From positions 1 to 64,000 of the forward strand of contig CAWBPA010000012.1 of the NCBI GenBank assembly GCA_963790545.1: a DNA stretch of 64,000 bases. Reading direction: 5' to 3'. A model generated the notes under the pieces. It worked only from the letters and a program-made list of their open reading frames with translations. It ran no database searches and had not been told where the DNA came from. Positions 55,413 to 64,000 of this stretch are shown piece by piece. Position 1 is the first letter of the stretch, and each line of letters starts with the position of its first letter. Both the position numbers and the translations under genes were made by a program. The stretch is from DATBJG01 sp963790545. GTDB lineage: Bacteria; Acidobacteriota; Vicinamibacteria; Vicinamibacterales; JAMQPK01.

Positions 55413-57372
<1,960 letters not shown>

Positions 57373-57426
57373 AAAAGAGTTGCGATCCCTGCGTCCTCAG
57401 CGTTAAAGATTCACAAGCCCTTAGCA

Positions 57427-59358
57427 ATGCCAGCACGGCCCCCACGCCCAAAGATCTTCCTCTCGTTGCAAATTGCCTGTGCGCTTTTCCTTTTCTCGCA
57501 GGTGGCCTCAGCGGAAGTCGTTGGCATCGACGTGCGTCGTCGGGACGATGCCGGCACGCATGAACGGATAGTCGCCCGCGTGCACTTCGCGGTCGATCCG
57601 AAGCTGCCTGCGAATCACGCTATCGCCGATCTCGCCTTTGCGCCGCGAAACGCAGCCGGCCTGGTCGAGTTTGCCGGCGACCTGCTCCTGTTCCTGCCAA
57701 AGCCGTCCGTGTCGGCCCGCGGCACTGTTTTTCTGGAGGTCGTCAACCGCGGCCGGGACCAGTCGCTGGGGTTGATGAGCGCAGCGCGTCAGAGTGATTT
57801 GGTGCCCGAGAACTGGAGCCTTGGCGACCGGTTTCTCCTGGAACAGGGGTTCACGGTCGCGTTTTTGGGATGGCAGTTCGATGTGCGGCCCGGCAACGGG
57901 CTCGCTCTCGAGGTGCCATCGGTTCCGGTGACTGGCATCGTTCGGGAAAGCAGCGTCATCGTGAGCCCGAGTGGACCGAACCGGGCGTTAGGCCTCACTT
58001 ACTGCGCAGCCGATCCCGCCGAGGCCGATGCGACGCTGACGATTCGCTCCGCCATCGAAGGACCAGCGCAGGCGGTGCCGCGAGCGAGCTGGCAGTTTGC
58101 CCCGGACGGTTGCTCTGTGCGGCGTCAAGAGGGTTTCGACGTCGGACTCGCCGAAGTGATCTATCGCGCGGCCGGGTCGCCGGTGGCCGGCCTCGGGCTG
58201 GCGGCTGTGCGCGATTTCGCGGCCTTTCTTAAGTACGGAGGGCCCGCCGCGACGCTCCGCAATCCGGCGCACATGCAACGCGTCATCGGGTTCGGTTACT
58301 CCCAGAGCGGGCGCTTCCTTCGCGAGTTCGTGCGCGACGGCTTCAACCAGGACGAGCGAGGCCGCGCCGTATTCGACGGCCTGATGATCGCGTCGGCCGG
58401 GGCCGGCGGCGGCAGTTTCAACCATCGGTTTGCAAGCCCGGGGCAGGCCGGCAATTCCGTCCTGTCGATTCTGCGTCCGGTCGACATGCCCCCGTTCACC
58501 GACCGTGGACTCCTGGCCCGCGCCGTCGCGGCGTCGGTTGTTCCGCGGATCTTCTACACGTTCTCTTCCACCGAGTACTGGGCCCGAGCAGGATCGCTGA
58601 CGCACACGAACGAACAGGGCACCGCCGATGAGCCATTGGCTCCAACCTCGCGGCTTTACTTCCTGGCGGGAACACCACATGCGTCGGGGCCGCTGCCGCC
58701 CGTGCGGCAACAAACCCGACACGCGCTCAACTTCGCCGAACAGCGATGGGTTCTCCGATCGCTGCTCCTCGATCTGGACGACTGGGTGAGATCCGGCACC
58801 GAGCCCCCGCCCTCCCGCTATCCCACGATCGCCCGGAGCGAGCTCGTGCCGCGCGAGGAGGTGCGTTTCCCGAAGGTTCCATCGCTGCCGTTTGCCGACT
58901 ACCTGCCAGGCGTCTGGAGAATGGACTATGGCCCCGAGTACCTCTCGACACGCGTCATCACCAAGGAGCCTCCCGCTCTTGGCAACCCATATGTCGTTCT
59001 GGTGCCGCAGGTGAACGCCGACGGAAACGACGAAGGGGGCATCGGCCTGCCGGAACTGACCGTTCCGCTCGGTACGCACACGGGATGGAACGTCTCGACG
59101 TTTCCCTTGAGCGGCTATCGGTACCTCGCGGGGCTCGTCGGCTCGTTTCAGCCCTTCGCGCGTACGCGCACAGAGCGCGCGCAGTCGGGCGACCAGCGTC
59201 GGTCGATTGAAGAGCGGTACAGCAGCAAACAGGACTATCTCGATCGCGTAAGGCGTGCCGCCACCGATCTCGTTCGAGCGCGATTTCTGTTGAAGTCGGA
59301 TGTGCAGGGCGTCGTGGATCGCGCCGAGTTGACGTGGGAAACCGTCGTCGAGCGTTGA
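57427..59358 (+). CDS. Large secreted alpha/beta-hydrolase-domain protein
   Basis: 643 residues with a signal peptide ending near VASAE. N-terminal beta-rich section (about 30-240), then a hydrolase core in which the nucleophile elbow is IGFGYSQSGRFLREFV near residue 290, followed by GLMIASAGAGGGSFNHRF and, further on, PLAPTSRLYFLAGTPHASG and a C-terminal section rich in Arg. It fits the broad alpha/beta-hydrolase-domain family of uncharacterised secreted bacterial proteins (esterase-like). A 57373-57426 gap with the CCTCAGCGTT word separates it from acs. The substrate is unknown. Confidence 0.75.
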   Translation: MPARPPRPKIFLSLQIACALFLFSQVASAEVVGIDVRRRDDAGTHERIVARVHFAVDPKLPANHAIADLAFAPRNAAGLVEFAGDLLLFLPKPSVSARGTVFLEVVNRGRDQSLGLMSAARQSDLVPENWSLGDRFLLEQGFTVAFLGWQFDVRPGNGLALEVPSVPVTGIVRESSVIVSPSGPNRALGLTYCAADPAEADATLTIRSAIEGPAQAVPRASWQFAPDGCSVRRQEGFDVGLAEVIYRAAGSPVAGLGLAAVRDFAAFLKYGGPAATLRNPAHMQRVIGFGYSQSGRFLREFVRDGFNQDERGRAVFDGLMIASAGAGGGSFNHRFASPGQAGNSVLSILRPVDMPPFTDRGLLARAVAASVVPRIFYTFSSTEYWARAGSLTHTNEQGTADEPLAPTSRLYFLAGTPHASGPLPPVRQQTRHALNFAEQRWVLRSLLLDLDDWVRSGTEPPPSRYPTIARSELVPREEVRFPKVPSLPFADYLPGVWRMDYGPEYLSTRVITKEPPALGNPYVVLVPQVNADGNDEGGIGLPELTVPLGTHTGWNVSTFPLSGYRYLAGLVGSFQPFARTRTERAQSGDQRRSIEERYSSKQDYLDRVRRAATDLVRARFLLKSDVQGVVDRAELTWETVVER

Positions 59359-59410
59359 AGTCGAAAACCGAAAACTTGTTTAGGCCAGAAGCGTTGTACC
59401 GCTGAAATGG

Positions 59411-62086
59411 CTATCGAGTCGCGGCCGGCGCGAGCTCTTTCAGCTCCTCGGTCCAGTTGAGGACGATGTTGATATCCCGGATGGGCCGCTCGGGTTCGAG
59501 GGGTTGGACCATCAGAAAGCGCCCATCGGCCGCGACGTCGTAGCCGGCGAGACCTGAGCCACCGGCCTCGAACCTGCCTTGGAAAAGCTCCCGAGGCTGT
59601 CCGGCCGACAGAACCGGTTGCGTGTCGATGTCCACGGCCATCATCCTGCTCTCCCACCGATAAAAGAGCTCACGGCCCGTTCGAGACCAGACGGGCGACG
59701 CCCCGCCAATCGTAGAGACTTGAAGGCGGGCCCCAGGCCCTGGGAACGGCGTGACGTAAACGTGAATGGACTGCGCGGACTGAACCACGTAGGCGAGCCA
59801 CTTGCCGTCAGGTGAGAGCCGAGGACTGATGTCGGGGTCGGGAGTCCTGATGACGATGTGAGTTTCGTGGCTGCCCTCGAGCGACAGCTTCCAGATGTCC
59901 GCCCCCGACGCGAAATTCATCGGATCGAAGCCGTGAAACACCAACCACTTGCCGTCCGGCGTGACGGATCCGGGAACTGCCACCAGGCCCGACATCAGCC
60001 CCTCTTCCGCACCGCTGCTATCGGCGGCTTTCCAGGCGAAAGAACCGTTATGACCGGTGAAGATAATCCGTTTGGCATCGGGCGTCCATGCTGGACCTTG
60101 ACCGAACGAAGCAAATGCGCTCAAGGCCCGGCGGGAAAAGTCGTAAGTCCAGACTCCCGACGTCGCTTCCACGATGTCGAGGGCAACGTGCCGGCCGTCA
60201 GGTGAGATAACCGGTCGCCCAAAGGCACGGGGCTGCACAGGCAACGATTCGACTGTTCCCTTACGGTCCACCCAGACAAGACGGCGCTGAAAGGCTTCGG
60301 CATGACCCTGTAAATAGGCGATGGCCCCGGAATCCGACACGCTGTAGGGCGTGCCTTCGAAGCCCTCCCGGACGAACTCCGTGAGCGCGACGGAAGGGCC
60401 TATCGTCGTGAGCGCGTTGAGATCGAACGGTGCGGCCATGAGACGCCCGGCACGGGAGTACACGATGTGACCCGACCGAACGTAACGTCCGCTGGTGGCA
60501 CCAGACACGATCTCACGGTTTTCACCAGTGTCGAAGACGTGCACGTTCAGCGCGTGCTCATCCCACCCCCAACCTTTGCGGACTGTGTAGAGCAGGGCCT
60601 TTCCCCCGGGCAACACTTGCGGCCAGCGATGACTGACTTCGCTCTTGCGATCGACCTCAGTCACCTCCTGGCAAGGCCCGCCGTTCGCGGAGACCTTCAT
60701 CAGGCCGGAGCGCACGTCGGGCGCAAAGTAAATCGTGTCGTCGGAGGCCCAGCTTCCGCCGACGGCAAGTGCCGCATCGCACAAATCCATGGCCACGCCG
60801 CCGGCAACGGAAACCTTCTTCAACTTGTTCTGGGCAAAGAACCCGATCCATTGATTATCTGGAGAGAAAAAGCCGGCGCGCGCGCCCTCAGTGCCAGAAA
60901 CGGGGTTGGTCTGCAGGCTGTTCATTGCGCGCCTGTACAGCAGAGGCGTCGTACCGCCGAGTCGGATCCCTACATAAATAAGTTGCGCACCGTCCGGCGA
61001 CAGTGCGACGGCATCCATATCCTGTCGAAAGAGGGAAGATTGATCGTCAAGAGGGAGGGTCAAGCGAACGACTTCCGAGCTCGTGGAGGCGGCGGGTTTG
61101 AAGAGCCAAACTCCGAGAGCTCCCAGCAGGCCAGCGGCGAGCGCGACCAGTGCGGCCACACTGGCAGAGATCCATCTGCGCCGGCCAGTCTCGGCGGCCG
61201 TGGACCGGATGGCATGAGGCGCTGTTTCCGAACTCCCCGCCGCGATCCACTTGAGCTCCCGGAACAGATCGCGCGCCGATTGCCATCGATCGTTCGGGTC
61301 CTTTTCCAGACACGTGGCAATCAGCCGGCCCAAGGCCGGCGGAGCTGACGGCACCAGCGTGGAAACGGGCTTCGGGAGATCCTTAAGGATTGCGCTCATC
61401 ACGCTGACGGCGCTCTTGCCGTCGAATGCCGTGCGTCCCGTGACCATTTCGTAAAGCACCGCGCCGAGTGCGAAGATATCGGTGCGCGCGTCGACCTCGC
61501 CGCTTTCGAGTTGTTCCGGAGCCATGTACTGCAGGCTTCCCAGAATGGTTCCCTTTGCGGTCAGATCGCTTCTTGTCGCGGCGCCGGAGACGTTCGATGC
61601 GCCGTCCGACAGGCGCAGCTTCGCGAGGCCGAAGTCCAGCAACTTCACGCCGCTCTTCGTGAGCATGATGTTGCCGGGCTTCAGATCGCGATGCGTGACT
61701 CCGCGGCGATGGGCTTTGTCCAGCGCGTCCGCAATCTCCATCCCACATTGGATCGCCTGATCGATCCGGAGCGCACCCCGTCCCAACCGGTGCGCGAGGG
61801 TTTCGCCTTCGAGCAGCTCCATGACGATGAAGTCGGTGCCGCCGTCTGAGCCGAAATCGTGAACCGCACAGATGTGTGGATGATCCAGGCTGGCAATGGC
61901 TTTGGCTTCCCGCTCGAAACGGGCACGAGCTTCGGGCTGGGCGCTTGTGTGTGCGAGCAGGACTTTGATCGCCACAATGCGATCGAGCCGCGGATCACGG
62001 GCGGAGTACACCTGTCCCATCCCGCCCGCGCCGATCGGCTCGAGGATTTCGTAGTGGCTGAGGCGTCTACCACGCTCGAGTGACAA
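59411..62086 (-). CDS. Ser/Thr protein kinase with TM helix and PD40/TolB-like propeller
   Basis: 891 residues. The N-terminal kinase (about 12-275) is complete: glycine loop IGAGGMGQVYSARD, K41 in VAIKVLL, HRDLKPGNIML near residue 132, DFGLAKL near 152 and GSLQYMAPEQLESGEVDART. A membrane helix (SASVAALVALAAGLLGALGVWL, about 302-325) leads to an extracytoplasmic propeller of repeated blades (SPDGAQLIYVGIR; SPDNQWIGFFAQNKLKKV; TPDGKWLVFHGFD; SPDGKWLAYVVQS). The architecture is common in Acidobacteria and probably links an external signal or periplasmic contact to cytoplasmic phosphorylation. It starts with TTG at 62086. Confidence 0.93.
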   Translation of the reverse strand: MSLERGRRLSHYEILEPIGAGGMGQVYSARDPRLDRIVAIKVLLAHTSAQPEARARFEREAKAIASLDHPHICAVHDFGSDGGTDFIVMELLEGETLAHRLGRGALRIDQAIQCGMEIADALDKAHRRGVTHRDLKPGNIMLTKSGVKLLDFGLAKLRLSDGASNVSGAATRSDLTAKGTILGSLQYMAPEQLESGEVDARTDIFALGAVLYEMVTGRTAFDGKSAVSVMSAILKDLPKPVSTLVPSAPPALGRLIATCLEKDPNDRWQSARDLFRELKWIAAGSSETAPHAIRSTAAETGRRRWISASVAALVALAAGLLGALGVWLFKPAASTSSEVVRLTLPLDDQSSLFRQDMDAVALSPDGAQLIYVGIRLGGTTPLLYRRAMNSLQTNPVSGTEGARAGFFSPDNQWIGFFAQNKLKKVSVAGGVAMDLCDAALAVGGSWASDDTIYFAPDVRSGLMKVSANGGPCQEVTEVDRKSEVSHRWPQVLPGGKALLYTVRKGWGWDEHALNVHVFDTGENREIVSGATSGRYVRSGHIVYSRAGRLMAAPFDLNALTTIGPSVALTEFVREGFEGTPYSVSDSGAIAYLQGHAEAFQRRLVWVDRKGTVESLPVQPRAFGRPVISPDGRHVALDIVEATSGVWTYDFSRRALSAFASFGQGPAWTPDAKRIIFTGHNGSFAWKAADSSGAEEGLMSGLVAVPGSVTPDGKWLVFHGFDPMNFASGADIWKLSLEGSHETHIVIRTPDPDISPRLSPDGKWLAYVVQSAQSIHVYVTPFPGPGARLQVSTIGGASPVWSRTGRELFYRWESRMMAVDIDTQPVLSAGQPRELFQGRFEAGGSGLAGYDVAADGRFLMVQPLEPERPIRDINIVLNWTEELKELAPAATR

Positions 62087-62155
62087 TGCCGTCTCCAGCT
62101 CTCAGAAGTGACGGCGATTATCGCGCCAGACGCGCGGAAACTCGATCGGGACATA

Positions 62156-62167
62156 TATGTTAACATA
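62156..62167 (+). promoter_or_regulatory. Operator/promoter of the VapBC pair
   Basis: TATGTTAACATA is a perfect 12-bp palindrome ending 5 nt before the ATG at 62173. A TAACAT hexamer within it is 6 nt from the start, so the palindrome can be both -10 and operator, as expected for autoregulation by the antitoxin. No ribosome-binding site. Confidence 0.5.
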
Positions 62168-62172
62168 AACAT

Positions 62173-62460
62173 ATGAGACGCACGACGATTTACCTCGAAC
62201 CGCAGCTCGAGGTCCTGTTGAAGCTTGAAATGCGGCGGCAGCAGCGACCGATGGCGGAGATTGTGCGCGAGGCCGTCCTCGCCTACGTCACGCGCGAACC
62301 ACGCAAGGCTCCACCCGGTGCCGGCGCGTACTCGAGCGGTCGCGACGATACCGCCGAACGAGTCGACGAGGTGTTGGCCGACACGGGCTTCGGGCTGGGC
62401 GAAACGCGTGGCGGCACCCTTTCTCGCTCCGCTCGCGCGCGGCGGAAGAAGACGCGATGA
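62173..62460 (+). CDS. Ribbon-helix-helix antitoxin (VapB-like)
   Basis: 95 residues. The N-terminal 45 residues (RRTTIYLEPQLEVLLKLEMR; PMAEIVREAVLAYV) form a ribbon-helix-helix DNA-binding fold that probably represses its own promoter through the TATGTTAACATA palindrome. The C-terminal half is Gly/Arg/Ser-rich and likely wraps the toxin. The stop overlaps the toxin start (ATGA), the usual arrangement for toxin-antitoxin pairs. Antitoxin identity is by context with the PIN protein. Confidence 0.8.
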   Translation: MRRTTIYLEPQLEVLLKLEMRRQQRPMAEIVREAVLAYVTREPRKAPPGAGAYSSGRDDTAERVDEVLADTGFGLGETRGGTLSRSARARRKKTR

Positions 62461-62864
62461 GCATTCTCCTCGATACCGGGATCGTGTATGCGTACTACGA
62501 TCGCAGCGACAAATGGCACCAGCGGGTGCGCACGCTCGTGCAGGGGGAGCAACACGGGCTCATCCTCCCGGCGCCCGTTGTGCCCGAGGTGGATCACCTC
62601 CTTGGCCGGCGGTTGGGTCCGAAGAGTCGCATCACCTTTTATGCTGGCATTGTCGAGGGGTACTACCTGGTGGCGGATCTATCAAAGGACGGCTATGCGC
62701 GCGTGGCGGATTTGAACAGACGCTTCGACGACATCGATCTCGGGTTCGTTGATGCGTCGATCGTTGCGCTGGCGGAGACTCTCGGCTTGTCACGAATCGC
62801 GACGACAGACCGTCGTCATTTCGACCCGCTTGCGGCAACGTTCTCGTTGGAAATCCTTCCCTAA
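62457..62864 (+). CDS. PIN-domain toxin (VapC-like RNase)
   Basis: 135 residues. The PIN acidic residues are visible: D6 in ILLDTGIVYA, E in PVVPEVDHLLGRR near residue 42, D in LGFVDASIVALAE near residue 100 and the D in IATTDRRHFDP near 118. VapC toxins cleave RNA, often tRNA, and are neutralised by the antitoxin encoded immediately upstream with a 4-nt overlap. A CAGGCTGC-TGAAAAAC-GCAGCCTG hairpin follows, probably a terminator. Confidence 0.88.
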   Translation: MSILLDTGIVYAYYDRSDKWHQRVRTLVQGEQHGLILPAPVVPEVDHLLGRRLGPKSRITFYAGIVEGYYLVADLSKDGYARVADLNRRFDDIDLGFVDASIVALAETLGLSRIATTDRRHFDPLAATFSLEILP

Positions 62865-62970
62865 CAGGCTGCTGAAAAACGCAGCCTGAAGTTGGAAGTC
62901 TGAAGTCAAAAGTCTGAAGGCTGAGAATTCCGGCCGAATTCCGAAGCTCAGACTTCAGACTTCCAACTTC
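62865..62970. repeat. Terminator hairpin plus long GAAGT word inverted repeat
   Basis: An 8-bp perfect hairpin at 62865-62888 is followed by GAAGTTGGAAGTCTGAAGTC (62888-62907) and its exact 20-bp complement at 62951-62970. The centre contains GAATTCCGGCCGAATTC. It fills the vapC-Uma2 gap except for the promoter end. Confidence 0.65.
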
Positions 62971-63074
62971 AGATTTCAGGTTGCTTCCGCTGCCGATCCA
63001 CGCCAATCGACCCGATCGCGATGGCATAGGTGTCGCGATGACGATGGTAGAATGCCATGCGGAAACCTTCTCGT

Positions 63075-63623
63075 ATGTCAGAGACAATGCGGCTGGTCAC
63101 GGCCGAAGAGCTCCCGGCTTTTCAAGTGGACGACTATCGGTACGAGCTCGTCGACGGGCGTGTTGTACGCATGAACCCGCCTGGCGGCCGTCATGGGTAT
63201 GTCGCTTTGAACATTGGCGTGTTGCTTCACGACCATGTCAAGAAGCTGGGCCTCGGCGCGGTGATGGTCGAGTCGGGATTCACCCTGGCAAGGAATCCAG
63301 ACACCGTGCGCGGTCCGGATGTGTCATTTGTCCGGAAGGAGCGGATTCCGCAGACAGGCCTTCCACGCGGGTACTGGGAAGGGGCCCCGGACCTTGCTGT
63401 CGAGGTCCTCTCACCCGACAATCGAGGGGCTGCGCTGCGCTCGAAGATCAGTGACTACCTCGCGAGGGGCGTGGTAGTCGTGGTCGTGATCGATCCCGAC
63501 AAAGAGAGACTGACCGTCCATCGGCGATTGTCCGCGCCGATCATGTTGACGTCTGGGAATGAGTTGGATCTGGATGACGTTGTAGAAGGGTTCCGCTGTC
63601 AGGTGCGTGAGATCTTCAATTGA
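63075..63623 (+). CDS. Uma2 family restriction-endonuclease-fold protein
   Basis: 182 residues from the ATG at 63075 (MSETMRLVTAEELPAF); an ATG at 63057 is 3 nt from TAGAAT and would be leaderless. Family signatures are YELVDGRVVRMNPPGGRHGY, GPDVSFVRKERI near residue 82 and the catalytic EVLSPDN in PDLAVEVLSPDNRG near 110 (PD-(D/E)xK fold), with SKISDYLARGVVVVVVIDPD. Uma2 proteins are abundant in Cyanobacteria and some soil bacteria and their role is unknown. Confidence 0.88.
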   Translation: MSETMRLVTAEELPAFQVDDYRYELVDGRVVRMNPPGGRHGYVALNIGVLLHDHVKKLGLGAVMVESGFTLARNPDTVRGPDVSFVRKERIPQTGLPRGYWEGAPDLAVEVLSPDNRGAALRSKISDYLARGVVVVVVIDPDKERLTVHRRLSAPIMLTSGNELDLDDVVEGFRCQVREIFN

Positions 63624-63633
63624 GTGGTCCTAA

Positions 63634-63654
63634 CGCGGGCCCTAAAGGCCCGCG
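63634..63654. repeat. REP-like palindrome between convergent genes
   Basis: CGCGGGCC-CTAAA-GGCCCGCG, an 8-bp perfect stem, last member of the 44-64 kb family. It separates the convergent Uma2 gene and the last gene, a likely two-way terminator. Confidence 0.55.
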
Positions 63655-64000
63655 CTACATCTTCTTGGTCCGTCGATATTCTGCTACGGACTTGAAATCG
63701 AAGAACGAGGCGCGCCCGTCAATGTTCTTGATGGAGCCCTCGGCCATGAGCTTCTCAACTGCTTCAGGCGCGCAGTCCAGATAGCGGGCAGCAACCTCGA
63801 GCGACACGGCGTTCGGCGTAATTTCCACGCGTTCGATGCTGCCGCGGCCGGCCCCTTTGGCGCGAAGCAGTGCAGCTTCGGCCTCGAAGACCATGCGCTC
63901 CTGATCCACCAGCGCGCCCTCCACCTGCTGAACTGCGACAACGGCCGCGCTCACCGACACCTGCACGTGTGACTCGGTGTGGTGGTCGCGAAATCCCAGT
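63655..64000 (-). CDS. Partial protein with MerR/excisionase-like HTH at its C terminus
   Basis: The frame is open to the window edge, so the gene is probably longer. The C-terminal segment VSLEVAARYLDCAPEAVEKL through SIKNIDGRASFFDFKSVAEY resembles the helix-turn-helix of excisionase-type proteins. The preceding helix (EGALVDQERMVFEAEAALLR) may be a coiled coil. GTG at 63966 is an in-window start candidate only. Function unknown. Confidence 0.5.
   Translation of the reverse strand, partial: LGFRDHHTESHVQVSVSAAVVAVQQVEGALVDQERMVFEAEAALLRAKGAGRGSIERVEITPNAVSLEVAARYLDCAPEAVEKLMAEGSIKNIDGRASFFDFKSVAEYRRTKKM

Overview
This GC-rich window looks like a chromosomal segment of an uncultured-type acidobacterium, probably a Vicinamibacteria (subdivision 6) relative. 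That placement is an inference from gene content, not from a marker gene. The pointers are a Ser/Thr kinase fused to a TolB/PD40-type propeller, a secreted VWFA protein, PEGA-domain and TonB-C proteins, many secreted or cytoplasmic peptidases (S9B, M49, M28, DUF885, M3) and a three-subunit molybdenum hydroxylase. I found no rRNA, tRNA, CRISPR array, prophage or insertion sequence.

Layout. 0-9.6 kb: broken S9B peptidase, beta-CASP nuclease, M49 peptidase, an aminotransferase-malQ pair, M28 peptidase. 9.9-16.5 kb: a pseudokinase/PEGA protein overlapping a TonB-C protein, a DUF1015-serC operon, a fatty-acid desaturase. 16.6-28.8 kb: pcnB, polA, a lipoprotein, a GNAT, an SDR, a [2Fe-2S] protein-threonine dehydrogenase-DUF885 run, a quinone oxidoreductase. 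29-34.4 kb: thiolase, oligoendopeptidase F, ispG, apaG, a thioredoxin-like ferredoxin. 34.5-44 kb is the accessory core: a xanthine/aldehyde dehydrogenase operon followed by three related FN3 + IPT/TIG secreted-protein genes. These arose by tandem duplication that also copied, deleted and internally inverted part of the dehydrogenase FAD-subunit gene. 44-64 kb: a Thr-rich secreted protein and beta-barrel candidate, dienelactone hydrolase, BON protein, ZIP transporter, VWFA protein, an HTH-TM-TonB fusion, a methyltransferase divergent from inositol-phosphate synthase, an ExeA-like ATPase with a short GspB-like protein, acetyl-CoA synthetase, a large hydrolase, the kinase-propeller protein, a VapBC pair and a Uma2 protein.

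Three window-wide patterns stand out. (1) About a dozen frameshifts break seven otherwise good genes, including polA and acs, and every one is a surplus single base. This suggests insertion errors in the consensus rather than true decay. (2) Many genes start 5-8 nt after a -10-like hexamer with no ribosome-binding site, which suggests leaderless transcripts. Two divergent gene pairs appear to share overlapping -10 elements. (3) Intergenic gaps carry two kinds of inverted repeat: locus-specific word-iteration hairpins throughout, and a GC-rich REP-like family (core CCTGAAGG/CCTTTAAGG) seen only from 44 kb onward.

The best candidates for something undescribed are the duplication/inversion at 37.2-42.4 kb with its conserved roughly 300-nt leader, and the word-iteration hairpins, of which 32.04-32.30 kb is the most extreme.
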